In this document: piece by piece, positions 52,182-61,671 of the stretch | Layout: the number at the start of each line of letters is the position of its first letter | Position numbering within the stretch: the stretch's first letter is position 1 | From: Bacillus sp. FJAT-27264 | GTDB lineage: Bacteria; Bacillota; Bacilli; Paenibacillales; Paenibacillaceae | Direction: 5' to 3' | Length of the DNA stretch: 64,000 bases | Assembly (NCBI RefSeq): GCF_001682855.1 | Contig: NZ_MAQW01000012.1 | Span: forward strand, 930,001-994,000 | Notes under the pieces: generated by a model | What the model saw: the letters and a program-made list of their open reading frames with translations, nothing else | Database searches by the model: none | What the model was told of the DNA's origin: nothing | Program-made: the position numbers and the translations under genes

Positions 52182-53621
52182 TTAGTTCAACCAGTGGTAC
52201 TTTTTATGGGGGTTGGTCTGATTCTCTGAAGTTGCCGGCGAGAAGCGTTCCTTCGGCAGCAGCAGTTCTGCAGGCAGAACCCCTTTGCTGATTTCTACCT
52301 TCGTCCCCTTAGGCGCCAGTGCGAATAATTCTTCCACATCCCCGCGCCTCATCCGGATACAGCCCAATGACTCATCCTTGCCGATGCTGTTCAGATCATT
52401 CGTGCCATGAATGGCATAATTCGTGTCTGAGAGCTGCATACCGCGGCTGCCAAATTCTCCGTTATCATGCCCATTTGGGTTAACGACCTTATCCGAAATC
52501 GCAAAATGCCCCTCAGGGGTACGGTCTCCACCAAGGCCTACTTCATAGTTCCGTAACATCACCGAGCCGCTGACGATTGCCAGACGGTGTGTTTGTTTAT
52601 CTACAATAATAGTAAGCGGGCTGGCAAAAAAGGGCTGACTCTGCCTCCCGCCGCTGGCCCCTGAACCACTCCCGTCAGTCCCCTGAGTCGCTTGCGCCGT
52701 AGCCGGCTGTTCCGGTTGATTACCATCGGCCCCCGGGCTTGCCGCCGCCCTGAGCGGCTTAAAAGCCTGCTTCATAGTCGGCGTGGTGCCCCCTAGCCAA
52801 TTCCCGGGAAACGGTCCAGCAAGCTCCTTCAAGGAATCTGGTAGTTTCCCCTTTGCGGACTTGTAGGCCTGCATCGCACTCCAAAGCACAGCTTGCTCCT
52901 CCTGAGCATCTTGCCACTCTCCAGCCCGCTTGACCAGCTCGCCATGCTCCGGCGGCTCACAATTACAGACAGCCGGCTCATAGGACTGATACTCAATGGC
53001 TCCATTACCCTTCTTTTCGAGCGCAGAAATCAGTGGCAGGCGTTTCTTCCAGATCAGCCATTGTCCTTGACGTTTCATACCTAGTACCGCTGTCTTGGAA
53101 GCAGGCTGCTCCCTAACGAGCATCGTGACCAGCAGCTCGCCAGCTGAGGAAGCGCCTCCACCTTCAACCGCGGTAAAGGCTAGCTTGGACTTAGCCGGAG
53201 CCTGGCTATTTCCCGGTACAGCAATAACAGGTGTCTCTGCAGGATCAGCCATGGCCATGTCTGAATCCCCCGCAGACGAAGCCCCATCGGCCTCCCATTG
53301 CCGGACAAGCCCCGGTGCAGCTGCCGAGGGAATAGCTATCATCAGCAAGAAGACCAGTGCCAGCAAGGCTCGGCGGATTTTCTTTCTTTTCCCCACCCGC
53401 TCACGTTCTGCCTGAAGCAGCCCTTCCTCATACTCACGAAGCATCTCCGCAGGCACTTTACTATGCTCGAACGCTTCATAGACATCCCCGGCCTGATTGA
53501 AGCAATAGTTCGCTTTGCCCTGCTGTCCGTTCTTATAATATTCCTTCCCAAGCAAGTACCATGCCATCTTGTTATCAGGATGCATCTGCACGTAGGCTTT
53601 GAGATGCTGTATATTTTTCAT
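52182..53621 (-). CDS. L,D-transpeptidase (YkuD) with N-terminal TPR-like and membrane segments
   Basis: About 479 residues. The N terminus (1-75) is TPR-like (MHPDNKMAWYLLGKEYYKNG) and cytoplasmic. A membrane helix follows at about 85-105, then a low-complexity Ser/Ala/Pro region, a domain with a CNCEP motif, another linker, and the YkuD domain (about 350-460). Catalytic elements are IHGTNDLNSIGKDE and SLGCIRM. The usual His of the S-H-G-C motif is Leu, while the Cys and upstream His are kept. It probably cross-links peptidoglycan outside the membrane. GGAGG is 5 bases before the Met at 53621; the longer frame to 53699 is not used. Confidence 0.88.
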   Translation of the reverse strand: MKNIQHLKAYVQMHPDNKMAWYLLGKEYYKNGQQGKANYCFNQAGDVYEAFEHSKVPAEMLREYEEGLLQAERERVGKRKKIRRALLALVFLLMIAIPSAAAPGLVRQWEADGASSAGDSDMAMADPAETPVIAVPGNSQAPAKSKLAFTAVEGGGASSAGELLVTMLVREQPASKTAVLGMKRQGQWLIWKKRLPLISALEKKGNGAIEYQSYEPAVCNCEPPEHGELVKRAGEWQDAQEEQAVLWSAMQAYKSAKGKLPDSLKELAGPFPGNWLGGTTPTMKQAFKPLRAAASPGADGNQPEQPATAQATQGTDGSGSGASGGRQSQPFFASPLTIIVDKQTHRLAIVSGSVMLRNYEVGLGGDRTPEGHFAISDKVVNPNGHDNGEFGSRGMQLSDTNYAIHGTNDLNSIGKDESLGCIRMRRGDVEELFALAPKGTKVEISKGVLPAELLLPKERFSPATSENQTNPHKKYHWLN

Positions 53622-53678
53622 CGGGACCTCCGCTATTTTAAAGATTCCTTCATTATTACTATCGGCAGGACAAGAAAA

Positions 53679-53722
53679 AAAAGACATCCCCAGCACCAAA
53701 ATTAGGCCTAAGGATGTCTTTT
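53679..53722 (-). terminator. Terminator of the ferredoxin gene
   Basis: AAAAGACATCC pairs with GGATGTCTTTT, ending in a run of eight Ts on the minus strand. Confidence 0.9.
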
Positions 53723-53752
53723 ATGTCGTATGATGATAATATCGCGGGTGAA

Positions 53753-53998
<246 letters not shown>

Positions 53999-54158
53999 TT
54001 ATCTTTGCCTCCTGTTGAACAATACAGCGCCGTGAGAACGGTCTGTTATTTTTCTCATATTAATATAAAAGGAATCCAATTTCAATGAATTTTCAAGACG
54101 TTTGCATTTCTGCCTCAAAATATGGTGACTGATTCAAGTGGGTCGCCACGCCCTTATT

Positions 54159-55451
54159 TCAGTCCTGATCCCGCTCAAGACGGCCGAGATTATCCTTCTG
54201 CAGCGAAGTACCCCGATCCTTATGGTTTCGCAATAGCGAGGAGTGCGTATCGCTCAGCATCCCTGCCGTCAGCACCGCATTTTCGCCGAATTTATTACGT
54301 AGCATATCCATAGTCTTGTTAAGCGATTCTTTCTTGGGCTGGCGCTCATAATCGAACAGATCCAGCTGGATCGCCGCCTCTTCCTTGAGAGACAGCCCTT
54401 GAGAGGTCACTCCGAGCAGGCGCACAGGTTTATCTCCCCGCCAGTGGCGCACATACAGGTCACAGGCCGCCTTGTAGATATCCTCCGCCGTCTCTGTAGG
54501 TGCGTCCAACTGGCGGGAACGGGTGATCGTTTTCATATCGGGCGTGCGAATAGTCAACTGGATCCCGGCAGCCACAAGACCCTGCTTCCGCAGCCGTCTT
54601 GCCACCTGATCGCTCAGGTTGAGCAGGATGGGCCGTGCCTCCGCGATACCTACAACATCCCGGGGCAGAGTGGTCGTATGCCCGATGGACTTGCTCTGTT
54701 CCCGTTCCGGGTTGACAACACCATGATCGATCCCATTGCCCGCCCGCTTCAGCCAGGAGCCCATTACGCCAAAATGCTCAGTCAGCATCCGCTCGTCGGC
54801 AGCAGCCAGCTGTCCGATGCTGTAGATCCCAAGCTTCTTTAGTTTCTCCGCCGTCTTTCCGCCGATCCCGAACATTTCGTTGCATGGCTTATGCCACAGA
54901 ATATTCGGCACATCGCGCAGCCGCAGCACGGAAATGCCATTAGGCTTTTTAAGATCGGAGGCCATCTTGGCTAAGAGTTTATTCGGAGCAATTCCAATGG
55001 AGCAAGGAAGGCCCAATTCCTCCATAATACGGCGCTGAATCTTCTCCGCAATCTCCAGCGGTGTGCCAAACTGTCGGGAACCGGTAATATCCAGATAACA
55101 TTCATCAATGGAGACCGCTTCAAGCAAAGGAGTATAGCTATAGGCAATCTGCATGAACGCATTCGAATATTTGCGGTATAAATGAAAGTTTGGTTTAATA
55201 ACGGTCAGCGAAGGACAGATTCGCAGCGCCTTCTGCACCTGCATTCCTGTAGAGATTCCTTGTCGGCGTGCAGCATAGGAGCAAGTTACAATAATCCCTT
55301 TGCGCATCTCCACGCTTCCGGCCACCGCCGTCGGTTTATCCTTATATTGATCCGGGTCCTCCGCCTCATGGACAGAGCAGTAAAAAGCGTTCATATCCAC
55401 ATGCAGGATCACCCGGCCGCTTGCGGGATAATATTGATCAACATTCTGCAC
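54159..55451 (-). CDS. dinB: DNA polymerase IV (Y family)
   Basis: 430 residues. The Y-family motifs are in order: ILHVDMNAFYCSVHEAEDP (first metal ligand), CSYAARRQGISTGM, EAVSIDECYLDITGSRQFG (catalytic DE), then the thumb GIGGKTAEKLKKLGIYSIGQ and the little finger domain. The C-terminal tail of about 50 residues past the little finger includes FDYERQPKKESLN. It is an error-prone translesion polymerase. GTG at 55451 follows GAGGG by 8 bases. It is divergent from cimA, and no convincing LexA box was found between them. Confidence 0.94.
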   Translation of the reverse strand: MQNVDQYYPASGRVILHVDMNAFYCSVHEAEDPDQYKDKPTAVAGSVEMRKGIIVTCSYAARRQGISTGMQVQKALRICPSLTVIKPNFHLYRKYSNAFMQIAYSYTPLLEAVSIDECYLDITGSRQFGTPLEIAEKIQRRIMEELGLPCSIGIAPNKLLAKMASDLKKPNGISVLRLRDVPNILWHKPCNEMFGIGGKTAEKLKKLGIYSIGQLAAADERMLTEHFGVMGSWLKRAGNGIDHGVVNPEREQSKSIGHTTTLPRDVVGIAEARPILLNLSDQVARRLRKQGLVAAGIQLTIRTPDMKTITRSRQLDAPTETAEDIYKAACDLYVRHWRGDKPVRLLGVTSQGLSLKEEAAIQLDLFDYERQPKKESLNKTMDMLRNKFGENAVLTAGMLSDTHSSLLRNHKDRGTSLQKDNLGRLERDQD

Positions 55452-55552
55452 AATATCTACCCTCTATCCTCTTATGGTTTCTATTGTCAGAACTAGAATA
55501 CCGCTCCCCTGCGCGAAGGTCAACTCACGAAGCCTTCTTCTTTAGCACAAGT

Positions 55553-55616
55553 GTTCTCTACCACGTTGCCGTATAAAAAAGTTCTCTGTTACATTCCCGC
55601 GTAAAAATGCTATAAT
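55553..55616 (+). promoter_or_regulatory. cimA promoter with a 28-bp direct repeat
   Basis: -35 TTACAT (55589-55594), 16-bp spacer, -10 TATAAT (55611-55616). GTTCTCT begins two diverged 28-bp direct repeats at 55553 and 55581, each ending TAAAAA, the second overlapping the promoter. A regulator site is possible. Confidence 0.5.
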
Positions 55617-55648
55617 GTATGAATTCATTTCCCTTAAGGAGGACTATC

Positions 55649-57268
55649 ATGTCAAAGTCCATCTCCATCTTCGATACAACGTTGCGCGACGGCACCCAAG
55701 GTGAAGGTATCAGTCTGTCGGCCGACGACAAGCTGAAGATCGCCAAGAAACTCGATGATCTGGGTGTGCACTATATTGAAGGTGGCATCCCGGGAAGCAA
55801 CAATAAAGACATCGAATTTTTCAAAAGAGTTAAAGAACTGCACCTGAACGCCAAAATCACCGCCTTCGGCAGTACCCGCCGCAAGAATTCCCTGGCTGAG
55901 CATGACGACAATCTGCAGCGGATGATTGATGCGGGCGTGCCTGCAGCTACACTCGTAGGTAAGTCATGGGATTTCCATGTGCATACCGCGCTCCAGACTA
56001 CACTGGAGGAGAATCTCGCCATGATTGGGGATTCCATTTCCTTCCTGAAGCACAAGGGCCTTGAGGTTATTTTTGACGCCGAGCATTTCTTTGACGGTTA
56101 TAAAAACAACCCCGAATACGCCGCAGCAGTCCTGGCCAAAGCCAGAGAGGCCGGCGCAGACTGGCTGGTTATGTGCGACACGAACGGTGGAACACTTCCC
56201 CATGAAATACAGGAGATCGTCACGTCATTGTCGGCACGGCTTCCAGAGGCCAAGCTTGGGATCCATACCCACAATGATTGTGAACTGGCTGTGGCCAATG
56301 CACTTAGTGCCATCGGTGCAGGCGTCCGCCAGGTTCAGGGAACCATCAACGGTTACGGCGAACGCTGCGGCAACGCCAACCTGTGTTCCATCATCCCTAC
56401 GCTGCAGCTCAAGATGGGTTATCACTGTATTCCGGGCGACAACATGTCACAGCTCACCAACACTGCCCGATTTATCAGCGAGGTAGCCAATGTGAACATG
56501 CCAGTGAATCAACCCTATGTAGGGAATGCCGCTTTCGCTCACAAGGGCGGTATTCACGTCTCCGCCATCCTGCGCGATTCTCGTACCTATGAGCATATTG
56601 CTCCTGAGCTTGTCGGCAACAAGCAGCGTGTTCTGGTCTCTGAACTCGCAGGACAGAGCAATGTACTATCGAAGGCTCAGGATATGGGGCTTCATCTTGA
56701 TCCTAGCAGCGAACAGGCGCGCAAAGTTATCGACAAGATCAAGACATTGGAACATCAAGGCTATCAGTTCGAGGGCGCAGATGCCTCACTGGAGCTGCTG
56801 CTTCGTGAAGCAACAGGTGAAGTCAATGAACTGTTTGTCTTCGAGTCCTTCAAGATGCTGGTGGAGAAAAATGCCGGCAGTCCCGTTGTCTCCGAAGCCT
56901 TTGTCAAGATCCGTGTCGGAAAAGAGAACCTCTATACCGCCGCGGAAGGCAATGGTCCGGTCAATGCACTCGACAACGCGCTGCGCAAGGCCCTGCTAAC
57001 CTATTTCCCGCAGCTTAAGGAAATGCATCTCTCCGATTACAAGGTGCGGGTTCTGGATGAACAGGATCAGACAGCAGCCAAGGTACGTGTATTGATCGAG
57101 TCGAAAGACTATCATCAAACCTGGAGTACCGTTGGTGTATCCAGTAACGTCATTGAAGCCAGCTGGGAAGCACTGGTCGACAGTATGCGTTATGCTCTGC
57201 TTGGCCAAATTTCCCAAGTGCATGAGCAGCTTGAAGATCATGAGCCAAGAGGCCTCGTTAACCATTAA
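55649..57268 (+). CDS. cimA: Citramalate synthase
   Basis: About 539 residues. The HMGL-like barrel starts IFDTTLRDGTQGEGISLS, with FDAEHFFDGYKNNPEYA, MCDTNGGTLPHE, and HTHNDCELAVANALSAIGAG, then NGYGERCGNANLCSIIP. These are metal- and substrate-site motifs of the CimA/alpha-isopropylmalate family, and the overall pattern is that of citramalate synthase. A LeuA-type allosteric domain (about 400-530) follows. It condenses pyruvate with acetyl-CoA for isoleucine synthesis. AGGAGG is 6 bases before the Met at 55649, so the frame's extension to 55619 is not used. Confidence 0.93.
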   Translation: MSKSISIFDTTLRDGTQGEGISLSADDKLKIAKKLDDLGVHYIEGGIPGSNNKDIEFFKRVKELHLNAKITAFGSTRRKNSLAEHDDNLQRMIDAGVPAATLVGKSWDFHVHTALQTTLEENLAMIGDSISFLKHKGLEVIFDAEHFFDGYKNNPEYAAAVLAKAREAGADWLVMCDTNGGTLPHEIQEIVTSLSARLPEAKLGIHTHNDCELAVANALSAIGAGVRQVQGTINGYGERCGNANLCSIIPTLQLKMGYHCIPGDNMSQLTNTARFISEVANVNMPVNQPYVGNAAFAHKGGIHVSAILRDSRTYEHIAPELVGNKQRVLVSELAGQSNVLSKAQDMGLHLDPSSEQARKVIDKIKTLEHQGYQFEGADASLELLLREATGEVNELFVFESFKMLVEKNAGSPVVSEAFVKIRVGKENLYTAAEGNGPVNALDNALRKALLTYFPQLKEMHLSDYKVRVLDEQDQTAAKVRVLIESKDYHQTWSTVGVSSNVIEASWEALVDSMRYALLGQISQVHEQLEDHEPRGLVNH

Positions 57269-57285
57269 CGAAGCCGTAACACAGC

Positions 57286-57328
57286 AAAGCCCACTTTTAG
57301 CAACCTGATTGCTGAAAGTGGGCTTTTT
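57286..57328 (+). terminator. Terminator of cimA
   Basis: AAAGCCCACTTT pairs with AAAGTGGGCTTT around an AGCA/TGCT inner stem, then TTC. Confidence 0.9.
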
Positions 57329-57351
57329 CAAATTCTAATTATTCTTATATC

Positions 57352-57912
57352 CTAAGAACCAGTGAGCGCAATGATCTTCGCTTCTAGTTCCTCAGGCGTC
57401 AGGATGCCAAGTATAATCTCGGAGATGACACCGTTCTTGTCAATAAGCACATTGGTGGGAAAGACCGCACCATTATATTTGGCAAAGGCCTCGCCCTTCT
57501 GGTCGTACATCACCGGAAATGTCAGCTTGAACTTCTTCACGAAGCGTTCGGCATTCGGCTTATAATCATGGCTGGTCACATTGATGCCGTAAATATCCAG
57601 CGTGTCCTTATATTTCGCAGCTATGACATTCAGCTCCGGAGCCTCCTGCTGACAGGGATCGCACCAAGAAGCCCAGAAATTGAGCAGAACGGCTTTTTCT
57701 CTTTTGCCGCCTACTTGGTATGTGCTGCCGTCACTTCCTTGAAGGGTTAACGCTGGCGCCAGCAATCCGGCACGAGGTCCAGTTTCAGTAGGCAGCTCCT
57801 GCGACTTGAATACAGCTACCGCTTCTGAGCCCCGTTCCCGCCACATTACAAGCACAACCAGAATAACAATCAAGGTTACTACCGCTAAATTCCGTTTATT
57901 AACAGCTTTCAT
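57352..57912 (-). CDS. ResA/TlpA-type thiol-disulfide oxidoreductase
   Basis: 186 residues. One N-terminal membrane anchor (about 8-24) precedes an extracytoplasmic thioredoxin fold. The active site is LNFWASWCDPCQQEAPEL (about 75-92), so the CxxC is C-D-P-C. FPTNVLIDKNGVI with the cis-Pro loop is near residue 150. It reduces disulfides outside the membrane, for example in apocytochrome c maturation or spore cortex assembly. AAAGGA lies about 10 bases before the ATG. It is a single gene, convergent with cimA. Confidence 0.92.
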   Translation of the reverse strand: MKAVNKRNLAVVTLIVILVVLVMWRERGSEAVAVFKSQELPTETGPRAGLLAPALTLQGSDGSTYQVGGKREKAVLLNFWASWCDPCQQEAPELNVIAAKYKDTLDIYGINVTSHDYKPNAERFVKKFKLTFPVMYDQKGEAFAKYNGAVFPTNVLIDKNGVISEIILGILTPEELEAKIIALTGS

Positions 57913-58002
57913 TGGCGTCTGTTCCTTTGCGAAAGTGGGATAGTTTCTTACTATTGTACCCCCATTCGGTAAAGTTTCAAACCACCTGTAAATTTACCAT
58001 AC

Positions 58003-58112
58003 ATCAAGTAGAAACGGCTTTGCCGTCCTCTAAGGGACGGTATCCGTTTCTTCGAGAAATATAAGGATAATTTGTAGCGTAGAACATATAAATTCTTATA
58101 TTTTAAAAAAAG
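58003..58112. repeat. Double-hairpin element, possible dispersed repeat
   Basis: Hairpin 1: GAAACGG (58011-58017) with CCGTTTC (58044-58050), inner CCGTCC/GGACGG (58023-58028, 58035-58040). Hairpin 2: AAATATAAG (58057-58065) with CTTATATTT (58095-58103). The compact two-stem form in a gene-free stretch (57913-58402) suggests a MITE-like element or small structured RNA. Confidence 0.5.
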
Positions 58113-58159
58113 GATTCCGCCGCAGAGGACGAAACCCAAATGAAGAGAGGGGTGAACAA

Positions 58160-58261
58160 TTGACAGACCGCCGGAGAAATGTCCAGTCCATTAGGAAGGA
58201 GTCTTTCTTACAGCAAGAGCTGGGGAGGCACCCGCTGTCCAGTTGTCCACGTCATGCTTGA
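58160..58261 (+). CDS. Possible small protein, 33 residues (weak)
   Basis: A TTG with GAGGGG 8 bases upstream opens a short frame, beginning TDRRRNVQSIRKESFLQQEL. It is basic and has no membrane segment. Nothing similar was recognised, and the sequence beyond it to 58402 has no supported gene. It may be chance. Confidence 0.25.
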   Translation: MTDRRRNVQSIRKESFLQQELGRHPLSSCPRHA

Positions 58262-58402
58262 GGAGTCCTGCCGGTTGCTGCCGCAGCGGGAGGCATGCGC
58301 ATCGACAGCTCGTGTCAAGCGCAGGCGTAGCGCCTTACCCGCCGCGTTCTGTATCCCCATGCCTACGTTTATACACATAAGATCTTGTGTGAATTAGCAG
58401 TT

Positions 58403-59152
58403 CTAGGCCCTGCTTAAATAAGCGTACAAATCACCTAACGTCTCCACCTGACGCCGCTTGGCAATCTCACGAAGGTAAGCCACCCAGAGCTGCGCTGTCA
58501 TTTTGGCATCCTCTAGAGCATGATGTCTTTCTGTAATCGGTATACTGTGTACGGCCAGCAGTTCATCCAGAGAATAGTTGCTCCGCTGTGGCTCCAGCCA
58601 TCTAGCCAGCATCATCGTATCCAGCACACGATGGGTTAGCTGAACCTTGGAGGTTTTCCAAAGGGCCGCATTTAGAAAAGCTTTGTCATGCGCACTGGCA
58701 TGAGCCACCAGCACCCGCTGCCCTACAAAGGACATGAAGTTATGAAGACCCTCCATCAGAGGCGGCGCTGTCCTGGTCATTTCCTCCGAGATTCCTGTTA
58801 GCTCCGTAATGTTACCCGGAATGGACGTCTGACAGTTGACCAAGGTATAGAAGCATTCTTCTTCCTTGATCTCCTCCCCCACTACCCGGATCGCCCCGAA
58901 GGACATAATCTCGTCCCCGTGCTGGTGAGAAAATCCTGTTGTCTCCAAGTCAAAAATCACCGTCTCCAGCTGCGACAGCGGAGTATGCAGCACCTCGGGC
59001 CGTCGTTTCTCACGCATCAGCGAGCGGATAAAAGCCATCTGCTGGGCGCTCTGCTGCGCCGTTTCTCCGCCCCGCATAGAAGCAATCGCCGACGGCATCC
59101 CGCCTTGTCTCAAGTTGTTCCAGAATCCTCCGCCCTTGTTCGGCTCCTTCAT
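58403..59152 (-). CDS. DEDDh-type 3'-5' exonuclease (DnaQ-like)
   Basis: 249 residues. The exonuclease motifs are ExoI TVIFDLETTGFSHQHGDEI (Asp, Glu), ExoII LVAHASAHDKAFLNAAL (Asp) and ExoIII HHALEDAKMTAQLWV (His, Asp). All four metal-binding acidic residues and the catalytic His are present. The N-terminal 60 residues are not part of the fold. It degrades DNA or RNA from the 3' end. Its ATG overlaps the DUF294 gene stop by 4 bases, and GAGGAG precedes it, so the pair is co-translated. Confidence 0.9.
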   Translation of the reverse strand: MKEPNKGGGFWNNLRQGGMPSAIASMRGGETAQQSAQQMAFIRSLMREKRRPEVLHTPLSQLETVIFDLETTGFSHQHGDEIMSFGAIRVVGEEIKEEECFYTLVNCQTSIPGNITELTGISEEMTRTAPPLMEGLHNFMSFVGQRVLVAHASAHDKAFLNAALWKTSKVQLTHRVLDTMMLARWLEPQRSNYSLDELLAVHSIPITERHHALEDAKMTAQLWVAYLREIAKRRQVETLGDLYAYLSRA

Positions 59153-60231
59153 GACTGTCTCCTCTCCGCTGCTCTAAGCTGTCTTTGCAAAGCACGGTGA
59201 ATACGCCTGACCAATAGCAGACTTCCACGCAAATCCGACATCAATTGCTTGTTCTTAAGGTCCTGCTCCGACACATAATCACTGCTGAGCAACAATCCAT
59301 CCTTGGTGATATAAGGTGTATTGGATCGCATTCGTAGCGCTGTCAGGAAGGCTGTACGGATATCAACCAGATGATCATACTGCCCCAGTTGCTCCAGTTC
59401 CATAAGCCGATTCAAGGTAGCACTCTCTTGAATTCCATGCAGTAGTGACAAATGCCTTACACTATTAACGAGCGGGATATACATACCGTATTTGATATCG
59501 AATCCTCCAGCGTAATCTCCAAAACGTTCAGTAAGGACTTGACCTAGCAAGTTAAGCGTTGCCTTGTGCCGAACCGTATTACGCAATACAGCAATGCTGA
59601 GCTTTTCATTGTTAATGAATCCTTCATGGTAAGCCTTCAACCATTGTGCCGACAATTCAGCATTCCCGGCGACATGACGCATATCTGAAGCAATAATGAG
59701 ATAGCGAACTGGCTCCCATTCCAGCTGGCTTCTCCATCCCTCGAGCTGTTCCTTCCATTCCTGGAGCGTCTTGCGCCACATTGGCTCGGAACACATGACC
59801 TTGCCTTCGCATTTCTCATACCCCGCTTCCTCCAGCACATCAGATAGCAAGGTACCGAAGACTTCAAAATACCGATTCTTGGCTCCGTCCGGTTCCCCAT
59901 CCACAATTAAACCGTTGTCCTGATCGCTCCATAATGTAGCTTCCTGTCGGCCCGCACTGCCAAATACGATAAAGGAATAAGCGCAGGGAGGCGGGCCGTA
60001 GCCCGCCTCTCTCATCTGCACCTCGCATATTTGCACTGCGGTCTTGGCAATGAGGTCATGCATGGTATTCACGCGTGACAGCCATTCCCCAATCGGAATC
60101 ATGTTCAATTGCTGCAGAAGCACATTTTGACAGGCGATGCGCCTTATCTTAAGTTCATGTGGCGAACCGGCCATTGCGATGGAAGTATAGTAGTCCTCAT
60201 TCATCCATCCTGTAGACTCCATCGAAGTCAA
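59149..60231 (-). CDS. DUF294-type putative nucleotidyltransferase
   Basis: 360 residues. The nucleotidyltransferase motif FIVFGSAGRQEATLWSDQDNG (G-S-x-G-R-x-E and D-Q-D) lies near residue 92, like GlnD. A C-terminal helical domain (DUF294_C) continues from about residue 215 (GFDIKYGMYIPLVNSVRHLS). No CBS or cyclic-nucleotide domains are fused, unlike many relatives. It probably transfers a nucleotide to a protein or small molecule; the target is unknown. TTG at 60231 has GGAGG 8 bases upstream and is the likely start. It is 33 bases downstream of amtB and overlaps the exonuclease gene. Confidence 0.85.
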   Translation of the reverse strand: MTSMESTGWMNEDYYTSIAMAGSPHELKIRRIACQNVLLQQLNMIPIGEWLSRVNTMHDLIAKTAVQICEVQMREAGYGPPPCAYSFIVFGSAGRQEATLWSDQDNGLIVDGEPDGAKNRYFEVFGTLLSDVLEEAGYEKCEGKVMCSEPMWRKTLQEWKEQLEGWRSQLEWEPVRYLIIASDMRHVAGNAELSAQWLKAYHEGFINNEKLSIAVLRNTVRHKATLNLLGQVLTERFGDYAGGFDIKYGMYIPLVNSVRHLSLLHGIQESATLNRLMELEQLGQYDHLVDIRTAFLTALRMRSNTPYITKDGLLLSSDYVSEQDLKNKQLMSDLRGSLLLVRRIHRALQRQLRAAERRQS

Positions 60232-60264
60232 TCGGTTCGCCTCCTTTGTAAGTGAAGTTTATTA

Positions 60265-61653
60265 TTACTTGAAGGTTTTGGATTCCGAATCAGTAATCAA
60301 CTTCATTTGCTCAGGGTAACCATAGGTACCATGCTCACTGATATCCAGTCCCATCAATTCTTCCTCTTCCGTTACACGGATGCCATTCACCAGTTTCATA
60401 ACATACAAGATGATGAAGGACAGTACAGCTACGAAGACGAATGTTCCCGCTACGCCAAGGATTTGAACACCCAGCTGATGGAAGCCACCGCCGTAGAACA
60501 AGCCCGCTTGACCAACACCCGTCGTCTCAGCCAATTCAGGTGTTGCGAACAAACCAGTGGATACCGCACCCCACATCCCAGCGAGACCGTGAACAGAGAA
60601 AGCATAGATCGGATCGTCCAGACCTGCACGCTCTAGCCATTGTGCTGTCATGAAAGTAAATGCTCCCGCTACAAAACCAATCAGGATTGCAGCCCAAGGT
60701 TCAACGAAGGCACATGCTCCTGTAATAGCTACCAAGGCTGCCAGTACACCGTTCAGCATCGCCGGGATATCCGATTTGCCGAAATACAGCCAGGAAGCGA
60801 TCAGTGCTGCCAAACCGCCTGCTGCGGCTGCAATGTTTGTAGTCACTGCTACGTGACCGAAGAAACCACCCATTGGCGACAGGGCACTGCCGGGGTTAAA
60901 GCCGAACCAGCCGAACCAGAGAATGATAACACCCAGGACAGTGAAGACTTGGTTATGACCCGGGATGATGACCGGTTTGCCTTCTTTATTGAATTTGCCA
61001 AGTCGCGGCTTCAGCAATATTGTAGCCACTAATGCCGCAGTTGCGCCCGTCAGATGGACTACTGTGGAACCTGCATAATCTTGCATTCCCAGAGAGGACA
61101 ACCAGCCACCGCCCCATACCCAGTGGGCAACTACCGGATAAATAACTATCGAGAAAATAATACCGAAGATAATATATACGCTAAGTTTAGCACGTTCCGC
61201 CATACCACCGGATACGATGGCCAGCGATACCGCCGCAAAGGCCATTTGGAACAGGAATTTAATATTTAGAGTTACATCAGAGCCAGCCAGGGATTCAAAC
61301 GAAGCAGAAGTGCTATCCCCTCCATAAAGGAAGCCCGTTGTACCGAAGAACCCGTTGCCATTTCCGAAGCCGAGTCCGAAGCCCACAGCCCAGAAGCAAA
61401 GGCTTGCGATCGCCAGCGTCAATACTGTTTTACCAGCAACGTGACCGGCGTTCTTCATTCTTACTGAACCCGCCTCCAGCAGTGCAAAACCAGCTTGCAT
61501 AAAGAATACCAGAATAAAAGCCAGGAAGGTAAATACTGTGTCGAGCCCGATTTGCAGTTCCGGACTAGTCGGACCATCAGCTGCAAAAGCACTTACCGGG
61601 TAGATCATCAGTGTTATCATGGCTAACACCAAAACCAGCCATTTCTTTCTCAT
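60265..61653 (-). CDS. amtB: Ammonium transporter
   Basis: About 462 residues. A signal peptide (1-26, ending SAFAADG) precedes eleven helices of the Amt family. Visible features are FFMQAGFALLEAGSVRMKNA, HWVWGGGWLSSLGMQDYAGS (conserved Asp), VVHLTGATAALVA and FSVHGLAGMWGAVSTGLFA (the two pore histidines). It imports ammonium across the inner membrane. The frame opens at 61689 inside the GlnR box; the Met at 61653, after GGGGAGTGGGG, is the start. No glnK/PII gene follows, which is unusual for amtB. Confidence 0.95.
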   Translation of the reverse strand: MRKKWLVLVLAMITLMIYPVSAFAADGPTSPELQIGLDTVFTFLAFILVFFMQAGFALLEAGSVRMKNAGHVAGKTVLTLAIASLCFWAVGFGLGFGNGNGFFGTTGFLYGGDSTSASFESLAGSDVTLNIKFLFQMAFAAVSLAIVSGGMAERAKLSVYIIFGIIFSIVIYPVVAHWVWGGGWLSSLGMQDYAGSTVVHLTGATAALVATILLKPRLGKFNKEGKPVIIPGHNQVFTVLGVIILWFGWFGFNPGSALSPMGGFFGHVAVTTNIAAAAGGLAALIASWLYFGKSDIPAMLNGVLAALVAITGACAFVEPWAAILIGFVAGAFTFMTAQWLERAGLDDPIYAFSVHGLAGMWGAVSTGLFATPELAETTGVGQAGLFYGGGFHQLGVQILGVAGTFVFVAVLSFIILYVMKLVNGIRVTEEEELMGLDISEHGTYGYPEQMKLITDSESKTFK

Positions 61654-61671
61654 TGTTCCCCACTCCCCTAA

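Noticed and set aside
55495..55560. LexA (SOS) box between dinB and cimA
   Set aside because: The best candidate, near GAACACTTGTGC, matches only about 10 of 14 consensus positions; not enough to call.
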